Source: Typha latifolia (taxonomy: Eukaryota; Streptophyta; Magnoliopsida; Poales; Typhaceae). From it: a DNA stretch of 64,000 nt. Below, in pieces: positions 48,650 through 59,515 of this stretch. Below the pieces are notes generated by a model. The model worked only from the letters and a program-made list of their open reading frames with translations, was not told the origin of the DNA and did not search any database. Every line of letters begins with the position of its first letter. The first letter of the stretch is position 1. Location of the stretch: assembly GCA_019914945.1 (NCBI GenBank), contig CM034104.1:5086501-5150500 (forward strand). The letters run 5' to 3'. A program made the translations under genes and the position numbers.

Positions 48650-49890
48650 CTAGCTAGTTTCAATATGACTTGCTACGCATATAATGTGGCTTGCGGTGGA
48701 TGACTTGATATTTGTTTTCTTAGGTGTATTGTTTCGTCGACGTTGCACTTTGTGACTCATTGAATTAGTTAATGTTGTTTGTCTTGATTTATTTCATTTC
48801 CTAATATTGTTTGTCATTAGTATAATGCAAAATAAATTACCATGAGGTAAATCTTTATGCTACCTTTGAGTTCTTATGAACATGATTTATAGTGACATGG
48901 TAAGTGATGGAGTAAGCATCGCAGAAGAATTCATGATGGTCCAAGGTTGTCGAAAGGATCGCTGTTCAAGTTGAATTTATGGGTCCTCGGATGACATTGT
49001 TAAACTAGGCAAGATTACACCTTATTTTGGATGGAAACATTTTTCAGAGCAAAACTTGATAACATTGAGCCCCATAAATATTTTTGCCAAATTTCACTAT
49101 TTAGGTCTCCAAAATTTTAAATTTGCTATTTTAGAAAAGATCTTATCAGCTTAAATAACCTTTTGCAGAGATGTCGGAATCAGATGATCCTTTTAGATTT
49201 TGGATCTCTACGATTAGATTCTTCTTCTTCGTTTTTTTTTTTTGTGGCAAATTTGATATTTGCCCTTTTGTATTGTTGAATGATAATAATATGAGGATTA
49301 TTGGAGATTGGATAAAGCCATTATAGTTTTGTTTTTCATTATTTTTGGTATTCTCTTGAATCAACAAGTCTCCGATCATTAGAAAATTAATAAGATTGAG
49401 AAAGGTGCTCTCGCTCCAGCCCATCGACATTCAATCCTTACATGCTCCTTGCAATAGTTGGTATCAGATCTTGTCCTCTTTCTTATACCATGCCACTGAG
49501 AAGATGTGTTGGTGTGTAGGAGGACCCTGTTGAGGTGTATGATCATGCTTGTGGTGATGTCGCTCGTTTGACAGGTCGAGGCGTTAACGTTAACTTGGTA
49601 GGCTACTGCGTTGATAACTTTGGCCCAACAGCAACACCACCATCCTCTTTCATGTATTGGATAAGGAGGAGTTATATGATTGTGTGAATTGTTTTGCTGG
49701 TTATTAGTCAAACGAAAGAAGGACTATAGTTACTGCGACTTTGGACGATGGGAATCATGTTTGAAGACTGAAGTGCCTAATTTCCATGTCTACTTGTAGC
49801 CCGAAAAGCCCTAGATTGTATTACCAGGGTGGAGGAGGTCTTGGATTTCAAGGAGGCTCCTAATGCCAAATGAGTTTCTCTGATTACTAC
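48650..49890. other. 3' flank of peroxidase copy 3 and a decayed LTR piece
   Basis: A primer-site-like TTGGTATCAGATC at 49458-49470 suggests the remains of an LTR element between about 49140 and 49890, into which E2 inserted. No coding region is left. Confidence 0.45.
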
Positions 49891-49891
49891 T

Positions 49892-50973
49892 TGAAAAAAC
49901 CTAAACACACGTATATATCTAAATCCTAGGCAATAATATTATCCATTTGCTTAAGTAAAAGCGGAATGAATATTAAAAAATAAAATCAAAGATGAACACT
50001 AAGATTTTTATCTTGAAAAACCCAAACGGAAAAAAAAACTACGGATCTTAACTTGGAGAAAAATCAATCATTAAAATAGCAGCAGTTACAAGACTGACTC
50101 ACAAAACAACCCGTTGATCCCCCCGACTTTGTTTCTCTTAGTCTTGCTCGCTTAAATCTACAATTCACCGTTTTCTGTAATTGATCTCCAACCTTAATAG
50201 CTCTTGAGATTGATCTTTCGTTTAGATGACCTTTAAGACAAAAGCTTGATGTGATATAGAAGAGATGGATCTTGTTAGTAGAAGAAACGATGTAGCCTCA
50301 AGAACTCTTTTTCAATTGCCTTCACTAACCTCCCTAGAGTTAGGGCATCACAATGCTTATATATGTAACCAAGATAGAGCCAAGTGCAAGTCATATTAGA
50401 ACTCACGTAAGTCCAAAATTTGCATATTACGCAGGTGCGTTCAAACGCGGTCTGACTGCGTTTGAACGGGCTGACTTATTCTTAGGTGCGTTTGAACAGT
50501 CCCAAGTGCGTTCGAACGCGATGACTTGATTTTCATTAGTTGAGTTCGAACGCGCAAATATACTCCTCTGTATGTGTGAATGTGCTGTGAACGTATGCAG
50601 GGTGCGTTCGAACGGCCCGAATGCGTTATCTTTATATGTGAACGATTGTACATGCGTTCGAACGGCCTGATAACATTCTCTATATATGCGAATGCCTGTG
50701 CACACATTCAAACGGCCTAAACTCGTTCTCTGTATGTGTGAACGCCTATACATGCGTTCAAACGCTCGTGCACGCATTCGAACGTCTCGAACACATTCTC
50801 TCTATGTGTGAACTCCTAAGAGCCCGTTCAAACTCGGTGCGAACGCAGAAACCTTTCTCCTTTGATCTTGAAAATTTTCAATCCAAATGCTTTCAAAACT
50901 TGTATAAATACTCATGTACATGTATAAAAATACTTAGAATATTTTATACATAATTGCTAGTAAAAACCTAGCA
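49892..50973 (-). repeat. 3' LTR of E2 (1082 bp)
   Basis: It begins TGCTAGGTTTTT and ends TTTTTTCA on the minus strand. It has the TATA box at 50364-50356 and a single 44-bp unit at 50413-50371. Confidence 0.92.
50431..50845 (-). repeat. TTCGAA array with 50-bp period in the 3' LTR of E2
   Basis: About seven to eight units of 50 bp read (plus strand) CGTTCGAACGGCCTGA…TTCTCTGTATGTGTGAACGCC followed by TGTACATG. The unit keeps the palindrome and a half-site GTGAACGC. Confidence 0.9.
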
Positions 50974-50985
50974 ATCCCCCTCTTT
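50974..50985 (-). promoter_or_regulatory. Polypurine tract of E2
   Basis: The minus strand reads AAAGAGGGGGAT directly before the 3' LTR start. Confidence 0.85.
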
Positions 50986-51320
50986 GTCAATTTGTGACAA
51001 TATATCTAATTTACAAAAAAATTACAAAGAGTCCTAAATGAGCATTCAATAAGTTTAAAAGAAGTAACACTTCAATGCCTGCAACTAAAAACATACCAAT
51101 CCAAGATCAAGTGAAAATAACTTGAAGTAAGATCATACAAAATTAAAAACAGTAAACACATAGGATCTAAACTTCAATTATCATAGACGCAAAGCAACAC
51201 ATTTTCATTTAAACTAAGCATTTAGCACATTATACAGAAGTAAGCATTTAAACTAAACATTCAGCACATTATACAGAATAACACAAATAAAGCAGATGCT
51301 AATGCAACTCACTCTTTACT

Positions 51321-53971
51321 TGTAACGCCCCTGCCCGGCACGGGCACGTACACGCCCACGCGCCCACACGGCACGCACAGCACACGCGACAGGTTGGGCG
51401 GGGCTCGTCACACATCGATACTCTCCTGTATACATACAATCATGACATCATCAAATACTACCTGCTAACATATTCATGATCACATAACCCATCACTAATT
51501 AAATCATATTATTAACCAAATAAACCTGTTAACATATGAATATCCCAGTCTACAATAATATACATTAAACCACTACATAATCTGGCAGAACCCACACAGG
51601 CCACAACAAACCATCAAGATACAACTAAAACGACTAATATAAGAGTACACTATGATTCGACCTGTATTATACAATTCATCGTCTAATACAACAGAGTACA
51701 AATATCAAATACTAGTACAACTCAATTCCTATATAAACTATCATCTATACCGTCTCGCATCTATAGCTCACCTCATCATCGCTCTAAAATATCTTCTCAA
51801 GTTATCTCAAGTCACTATCACATACCACATATCTGAGAGGGTTAGAAAAGAAATAAAGAGAGTCATTAGCAAAAGGCTCAGTGAATAAACCTTACCCCGA
51901 ATCAGTGATGTCAAACAAAGAGTAAATCATATACTGGATAATGTGAATCAGAAAGAGCATCATGTCCTGAATGAGTATATGAATGTTCCTCAATAATACA
52001 TAAATGAAAAATAGATAACATGTCATGTCATAACTGATAGAATATATAATCCTCGACAATGTATAAATAAATCTCCATGTCATACCATTATCATAACTCT
52101 CTGTCAAATATGACACATGATGCATGCCGACTATGATCATGCTATGATATCAAATGCAACAATATATAATGCATATTGATCACTCGGTAATCAGGTAACC
52201 AAATGATAATAAAATCATATGCATTTCTCAACATCATAATCATCAATCATCACCGACATCTCGGTATAATATCACCATACTAGACCACTGTGCATAGTCA
52301 ACACCCGGTACCCGGTCTCAACATCATGTCCGAAGGCTCAGAGCATACTCCTCCACCCACAAGAGTATCTCAAATATAATCATACCCCGCCACCTGCTAA
52401 GGTATCAACATCCATCCAGACCGGGCACCTGCATAGTTGATAGAAACCTTGTGAGGATAACTTACCACATATGCCCTAGCGAACGGGCATGTGTCCGAAT
52501 GCCTGCTGCGCACACAGACTAACGACCTCGGACGTAAGGCCAACAGGATCGCGACTATGTCGAGCGATCAATCATCTCCAGGCACGCCCTAACCCTCGCG
52601 CACACTCAGGTATCCTCACACTTTCTATCGACTATCCTATCAATCACATTTTATGCTTTCTTTCTAAATGACAGATCATATGCATATATCCAGTATGAAA
52701 ACAAGTCAATGCATAACATGAATTTAGGTGAAATAGGAATCAAGAAAAAAATGATGCAATGTAGTCTCCAACTATATAGTCAACACATGCATACTCATGC
52801 TAATCTATTATATGCATACCCATGCTATAGATCAACTGGACATAACCTCACCACAGTATAATCATATCTCATCATCTCTATTTATCATCATCATACTCAT
52901 ATCCAAGATCAGCCTAATTATATGCATGATAAAAATATGCTTTACTATAATCATCTCTAGATAAAGTCATATAATCATGCTGGAGGCCAAAATATGCATG
53001 TATATAATATATAATATAACCTAATTTGAGAAAGGGATCTAGGGGATAAGACTACTCACCGTCTGATCAGAAGATACAAACCACGCATCTCTCACGTCCG
53101 TCAGGTAACCGAGTGACACTCATCGCTAGCAAGATTTACGGGGTCTCAAATAAGGGGGTTCGGGATCTGAAATATTTAAGTAGTATGATGTTAGCCGTTT
53201 ATCTAATTAGAATTAATTCAGTTAAAGTATAAAGGTTTATTAGGTTTAGAATCACTTTTCTTTATTTTTTGATTACATAACTAGGTCTATAATATATATA
53301 CGATTCAAATATTATAATTCTTTATTATTATACAATGTTAGTTATAACATAAGGAGAAGAGGCCTGTTTCCTTTTATATGAGAGTATTTCTAAATATATA
53401 ATTATAAAATAAAATAAATAAAATAAAATGCTAAATAAGTATAGACAAGGTCTAATTTTAATTAATTTTATAATTCATACACTATCTTGATTAATTAGGG
53501 ACAATGCAGTCTTTACTCGATAAAATAATAAATAAATAACTAAATAGACTTAGTATTTTATTTGTTGCAGAATAATCATAAAATTAATAGAAATACTTAA
53601 AATATATATGATGAGGGTATTAGAATATAAATCTAATAATTATAATTTACAAATCTATCTATTAATCTAATAGATATGTAAATAAATAAATAAATATAAG
53701 TATTACCTATATTTATACCTAATTAATCATTAATTATAAAAATTATCATTAATAAAATTATATTGAAGGATATATAATATTATTAAAATAGTTAATGTCT
53801 AAATAATCTATTTGCATTAATTAAGAAGAAAAATACCTAAATAAATAACATAAATAAACTAATTAAATCTGCCATCAGTGCTGGGCTCGGCCTAGCATTA
53901 TCTGCTACAGCGCTGGGCCGAGCCCAACATTGTGTAGAAAGAAAGAGAAGGAGCTAAGGAAGAAGGAGAAA

Positions 53972-54011
<40 letters not shown>

Positions 54012-54191
54012 AGAAGAAGAAGAAGAAGAAGAAGAAGAAGAAGAGAAGAGGAAGAGAAGAGGAAGAGAAGAAAGAGAGGAGGTGAGGAGGAGGTTGCGGA
54101 CCTGGACCGGCGGGGAGGGCACCGGTCGCTGCTGGCCAGCCAGCGGCCGGCCTCTCGCCGGCAGCTCGGCTCTGACGAGCCAAACCTCGGG

Positions 54192-54233
<42 letters not shown>

Positions 54234-54318
54234 AAAGAGAGGGGGAGTGAGAGGTCTCACCGGCGGCGGCTCCAGGGAAGGTGTCAGTATAGAGAGAGAG
54301 AGTAGAGTGAGAGGGTGG

Positions 54319-54383
<65 letters not shown>

Positions 54384-54580
54384 AGAGAGAGAGAGAAGGC
54401 GGTGGAGGAGGAGTAGTGGCGGCGCCGGGGCCCGTTGGGGCCCGCCGCGGCTAGTTGGCCGCAGGCGCGTGGCGCCCCACCAAGCTGCATGAGCAGCTGG
54501 CATGGGCACGAGGCCAGCCATAGTGTGGCCGGTCGCGTCGTGCCCATAATTTTTTTTTTTGTTGGGATTGGGTTGTTACA
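51321..54580. mobile_element. Solo LTR of family D (3260 bp)
   Basis: It begins TGTAACGCCCCTGCC and ends GGGTTGTTACA, so the termini are inverted (TGTAAC/GTTACA). The perfect 5-bp target duplication TTACT flanks it (51316-51320 and 54581-54585). It has no coding region. Long GAAA, GAA and GA tracts (53962-54377) mark its right part. The size fits LTRs of large Ty3/gypsy lineages. A diverged fragment lies at 5285-5625. Its strand cannot be fixed without an internal region. Confidence 0.85.
53962..54377. repeat. GAAA, GAA and GA microsatellites inside the family D LTR
   Basis: GAAA units (about 53965-54011), GAA and GGAAGA units (to 54080), a GA run (54193-54233) and further GA runs (54322-54377). 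They are separated by GC-rich sequence (54090-54180, 54240-54280). Confidence 0.95.
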
Positions 54581-54631
54581 TTACTCCTCTAAACTAAATT
54601 CCTTACTCCTCTAAATTTGATCTCTCGCTTA

Positions 54632-54646
54632 CTCTCCCCCTTTTTG
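54632..54646 (-). promoter_or_regulatory. Second polypurine-tract module of E2
   Basis: The minus strand reads AAAAAGGGGGAGAGT, followed inward by TTTGTGTC. A second such tract away from the LTR fits the multiple polypurine modules reported for Sireviruses. Confidence 0.7.
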
Positions 54647-54981
54647 ACACAAATTTCCAAAGTCTAAGTACTAGGAGGAAAATGGCGATGGAGGATAGAC
54701 AACACAGAGTTAAGCACTGTCCCCTAACGAGCTTGCTCAGCCCGTATCTCTACAGTAGTAGCAGAAAACCCAACAATTGCCAACTATAAATCATGAACTT
54801 GAGTGCTAAGCTGATCAAACTGTTTAGTCATAAACTGAAACTCTCCCTCAGGTTTATATGATTCATCATCAGAGTTGCCCTCAGAAGAGATTTCCTAGTG
54901 TGATCGTCGTTCAACGGTGGAAGAGGAAGTCAGTTTATAAGGAGATGGTGGATCATGAGTTTGATTCCTCTTCATAGTGAT

Positions 54982-55770
54982 TCAATCCAATGGTTTTTGA
55001 GCCTTAACCGATGCTTCTGACGAATCAATTCTCACACCACTCTGCACGCACAGTTTGGTGATGAAGATCCCAAATGGCAAACCTTCAAGGGGAGCCTCTT
55101 TTTGTGCAGCTGACACAATGCTATCATAAATAATGGTGGCGATGTCAATGGATATGCTTGTAAGCATCGCATGAAGGAGAAACACCCGATCCTGATTGAT
55201 GCTTGAGTGCCGAGTCTTTGGGGTGACATTGTAGAGAAAGATAAGATGTAACATGCGAGCCACTGATGTCAGCTTGGCATGAGGCATTATATTGCCTATC
55301 CACTCTTCCCCTTGTGCTAAAATGTCACCAGAAATACACTGAACAGAAGGAAGAGGCTCGGAGGAAGGGTACTCAAAATCGCCCGATGGAAGATGAAACT
55401 CTACTCGAATGACATTAGAATCCAGATAAACAAACACACCACGGGCTGTTGACCGTATACACTGATCCATAATAGTAGCATTACTAAAGAATTCACAGAA
55501 AACCTCCACATAAGCTGTTCCGTCCATCTTACATACTACTAGCCATCCACGCTCAATAAATAACTTTTCAATCCCCGAAGATGCAAAATCTGATATGGCC
55601 ATTGGCCTCTCACATATTATTGGGCGTGTTCCAAAGTTATGCTTATATCTTCCTACAATAGTTGATGATAAAAATTTTGGGACAGATGACGACGAAGAAG
55701 GTGGCCTTGGCCTCTCGGAAATGGCTACTTTTTTAGGCGTTCTAGAGAGAAAACACATCTTAACATCCAA
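54982..55770 (-). CDS. Extra retrotransposon ORF in env-like position of E2
   Basis: The 262-residue product is uninterrupted although gag and pol of the same element are broken. It starts MDVKMCFLSRTPKKV, followed by a Ser-rich linker. The block IEKLFIERGWLVVCK…YVEVFCEFFSNA…RGVFVYLDSNVI and the later PHAKLTSVARMLHLIFLYNV resemble the 'putative plant transposon protein' domain (Pfam PF20167, from memory) found in many retrotransposon-derived plant ORFs. No signal peptide or transmembrane helix is visible, so it is not an obvious membrane glycoprotein. It lies between pol and the 3' LTR on the same strand, where Sireviruses carry their env-like gene. The function is unknown. Confidence 0.7.
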   Translation of the reverse strand: MDVKMCFLSRTPKKVAISERPRPPSSSSSVPKFLSSTIVGRYKHNFGTRPIICERPMAISDFASSGIEKLFIERGWLVVCKMDGTAYVEVFCEFFSNATIMDQCIRSTARGVFVYLDSNVIRVEFHLPSGDFEYPSSEPLPSVQCISGDILAQGEEWIGNIMPHAKLTSVARMLHLIFLYNVTPKTRHSSINQDRVFLLHAMLTSISIDIATIIYDSIVSAAQKEAPLEGLPFGIFITKLCVQSGVRIDSSEASVKAQKPLD

Positions 55771-56194
55771 AGCACACCCAAAGCATAATAAAAAAAATAA
55801 AAAAATCTAAGAAACTATGAAATCCCTAAGTGAAATCCATATTCCACTTGAAAAAACAAGTTTGTGGCGTTCAATCGCTCAAGAAACATCAAGATGAAAA
55901 CTCTATCGTTATCAAAACTTGAAAACACGCAAAATCAACCAAGATCAAGAGGCTAATTTGAAGCAAAAAATAAGAAAGTATTCATAAATCATACATCGCA
56001 AAAAGTGATAAAGAACATGAAGATTCAAGCCAAAAGCACTAGATCCGGAATAGAAATAGCCTTTGAGAGAATGTAGAGTGGAAGATTTAGTAAAAAGCGT
56101 GAAGATCTTGATGATTTGGGAGAGTGGAAGAAAAAGGGTTTTATGGTTTGAAGATAGGGAAGATGAAACCCTGGGTTCGGACGCAATATATAAA

Positions 56195-56280
56195 GAACTC
56201 TGAGTGCGTTCGAATGCACCAATTCACACGTTCGAATGCGCCAATCACTACGGTCGAACTAAAAAATCATGCGTTCAAAT
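56195..56280 (-). repeat. Internal TTCGAA cluster of E2
   Basis: Plus strand GTGCGTTCGAATGC, CACGTTCGAATGCGCC, GGTCGAAC and GCGTTCAAATG occur within about 85 bases. The cluster lies about 430 bases upstream (element sense) of the extra ORF and outside the LTRs. Confidence 0.8.
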
Positions 56281-57183
56281 GTGTTTTTCTGTGCTTTAAA
56301 TTAGAAAATTCTAAAACATTTTTGGAGATGCACTTCTAAAAGTTCAGAATAGTTTTAAGACAGATATGACAATCAAATGAAATAAGTCATACATAGATCA
56401 ATCAAATCATTAAGAACATATTATGATCAACTCTAATGCATCACTCAAATTATAAATTAATCTTGATTGATCATAACAAAATGCATATGCAAGCTGAGCA
56501 TTGACAATATGAAACAACCTTCTTAAATAAATTTTCCTATTAAACAATAATGTAACACAGTAGTCAAACCGACTTAGTATATAATAATGCACTTTTCGAC
56601 TTCTTCTCCAAAACTTGATAAGGATTTTTCTTGTATTTTTTTATTACTAAAACCATATAGGTGCAATGATGGCTTTCACACATGAGTAGGTAGCCTTTTT
56701 CTTGTAGTACATAATGAACACTGTGTAGACAGATATATATTTTTCTTTGAAATTTTTTTAAGCAATGTACTGAGTTAAACTGGAGTCTTAACAAAATGGC
56801 TTTCACATTAACTTATTGTAGCCCTTTTCATTGATATTTTATGAATACATTAAGATCAAACTATGCAAATCAAAGTCAATAGTCATGCTGAATATAAACA
56901 AGTTATGAGTACATTAAATTTAATTTAATTATTACATAAGTTGAGAGAGTGAATAAATCAGAAATGACACAATATACTACAAGATGACAAAATTAACTAC
57001 AATAACTCATAATCAAGAGAAGGTCATCTACAGAAGTGCACCAAATTGTTTTTTAAAAAAAACTCTCAACAAAAAACTCATATACAATCTAGAACTAGAA
57101 ACAAAAAAAAAATCAAAACATTTTTAGAGTAAAAAACCTAAATATCAGAAAAATAAAAACATGCAACCCGAACACAAAAGAAA

Positions 57184-57965
57184 TTAGTCCAAAGCACAAA
57201 TCCCCAAAGAAGTACAAAGATACTTAAATTTCTGTACATCCAAAGGTTTTGTAAATAAATTCCCCAATTGTTTCTCCATCTCAACATGTTTGAGTGCTAT
57301 TACTTTATTTTCAACTAACTCTCATATAAAATGATGTCGGATATCAATGTATTTTGTACATGAGTGTTGAACAAATTTTTTAAATATATTAATAGTACTC
57401 ATATTGTCACAATAAAACACCATAGTATATTGTTCAATGTCATAATCCTTGATCATCTGTTTCATCCAAACTAATTGAGAGCAATAATTGCCCGCTGCAA
57501 TGTATTCGGCCTCTACAGTAGATAAAGATATCGTGTTTTATTTTTTACTGTGCCAAGTAACCAGATTATTTCCAATATAAGTTTAGAAAATATAGATTTG
57601 TCACTTGACATATGTCTTGAATAGCCATTGTCTAAATACCATAAGTCAAAATTTAAAGTTTTCAAGGCAGTATGCACAACATAAAATTTCAAATCGCTTT
57701 TCTTAATCCATATTGCCTTTGTTTTCACCCCATAAATAAAGGCACTACTAAGTTTTTGTAGAAATTTACAATTATGTCGAATATGCCCTAGAATGCCATA
57801 ATGAAAGCATGTGAGAATAAACCCCTTTTTACTCACCTTTTGTTGAGTATGTCTAAAGTTTACCTTTGGTGCCTTTGAAGATTCACCAGTTTGTTGATTC
57901 AACTTTAATTTAGAGACATTCATCCAAGTTTGTTTTGTAGATATGATTGATGGTCTCAAATTTTC
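57184..57965 (-). pseudogene. E2 pol remnant: knuckle, protease start, RNase H end
   Basis: After the CCHC-like TCFHYGILGHIRHNC (second Cys lost), the protease site appears as WYLDNGYSRHMSSD, in which the catalytic DSG is altered to DNG. From about 57540 the sequence switches to the RNase H tail (STVEAEYIAAGNYCSQLVWM…LFTKPLDVQKFKYL), ending at 57184. Integrase, RT and most of RNase H are deleted. The junction differs from that in E1. Confidence 0.85.
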
Positions 57966-57969
57966 TTCC

Positions 57970-59466
57970 TTTTATAGACCTGCAGAAATAAAGAAAGTCT
58001 TTTTGTTATTTAAATTACCAGTGTATCCAACTCCATACCTGTCTTTTTCAAAAATCTGTGTTTAAAATCTCATCAAGTTTGTTCTTCCATTTTAGAAATA
58101 TCACTTCCTTCTGCAATCATTCTAGTTCAATTTCATCAGACTTCATCTTATCTTTAGTTTCATCGAGTTGTTAAGTAAGGTTTTTGACACGTTCAAGTTC
58201 CAATTTGTACTTCTCCTCAAATTGATTATTTCTGATTCAATTATCTTGAGTCTCTAAAGTAGTCTAAGATTGTTTTTCTTAATTTTGAACGACTCTTAGT
58301 ATAAATCATTATATGCCTTTTGTATTTATAATTCTTCTTCTTTAGGTGGTAACGCTTCTTGTTTATCTGTACTATCAGAATCAACAACAGAGTCAGTATT
58401 AAAAAAGTGGAGACAAAAGCTACATAGTTCTCTTGGTCTTTCTCAAAATTATCATCTCACTCATCTAAGTCATCCCAAGTGACTTTCATAGCTTTTCACT
58501 TCCTCTTAAGACGATTAGGACATTCCTGTGCAATGTGTCCAAAACTAGAACATTCAAAACATCGAACTTTATTATCAGAATTTTTGTTTTTCTATTTAAC
58601 ATTGATGTTACTCACCCCATCATTCGAACTCACAAGATTCTTCTTTTTCACAAAGGTTTTGTTTTTCTCAAGTTTCTTAGTATTTAACTTGTTTGACTTC
58701 CTAAAGAATTTTTTGAACTTTTTAATAAACAAGGCCAACATCTCAACATCTAAATCACCTTCATCATCAGATCTTCTAAATTTTGTTCAACAGTGGTTAA
58801 GACTATACATTTGGACTTCCTAGGTTTAGAAAAATTGGACTCAAACTTTTGTAGATTTCCTACCAATTGTTCAACCTTCATAGAATCGATGTCTTTACTT
58901 TCCTCAATAGTGATAACTTTCACCTGAAGCCTTTTTGGGAGAGACCTAAGAATCTTACGAACAATTCTGTTTTTAGAAATTTTTTCTCCTAGGTTGAAAC
59001 TGGAGTTGACTGTATCTTTTAGCTTTGCATAGAACTCATCAAAGGTCTCATTCTCCTCCATATGGAGAATTTCGAAACTAGTAGTCAACCTCTGAAGTTT
59101 CAAAAGTTTTACTGCTATGGTTTCTTCATGAGTAGTTTCTAAGATCGTCCAAGCATCTTTTGCTGTCTCATAAGTAGATATTCTTTTAAATTTATATGAG
59201 GAAATACAACTAAAAATAGCATTTATTGCCTTGCTATTCCAGCCAACATTTTCATAATCTACCCTATCCCAAGACTCAATAGGTTTCTCAACAAACTTAT
59301 CATTCACCATGTACATTGGTGCACTCCAATCGTTCACAATGGCTATCCATACTCGCTTATCTATAGATTTCAAGTAAGCTCTCATCCTTATTTTCCAATA
59401 TCCATAGTTTGATCCATCTAGAATAGAAGGTCTAATAGACGATTGTCCATCTCTATAAAAATCCAT
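57970..59466 (-). pseudogene. E2 gag, frameshifted
   Basis: From the Met at 59466 (MDFYRDGQS) about 235 residues align with E1 gag, then a shift near 58765 breaks the frame. The knuckle CFECSSFGHIAQEC and later parts continue in other frames with stops. Confidence 0.85.
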
Positions 59467-59501
59467 GCCTAGCTGATCTTTCTCTATGGGTAAGATAACT
59501 T

Positions 59502-59513
59502 GCTCTGATACCA
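59502..59513 (-). promoter_or_regulatory. Primer-binding site of E2
   Basis: TGGTATCAGAGC on the minus strand lies two bases after the 5' LTR. Confidence 0.95.
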
Positions 59514-59515
59514 AT

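Noticed and set aside
53898..54521. Ser/Leu-rich 207-residue frame and overlapping Arg/Glu frames
   Set aside because: They are translations of GA, GAA and GAAA microsatellites within the solo LTR.
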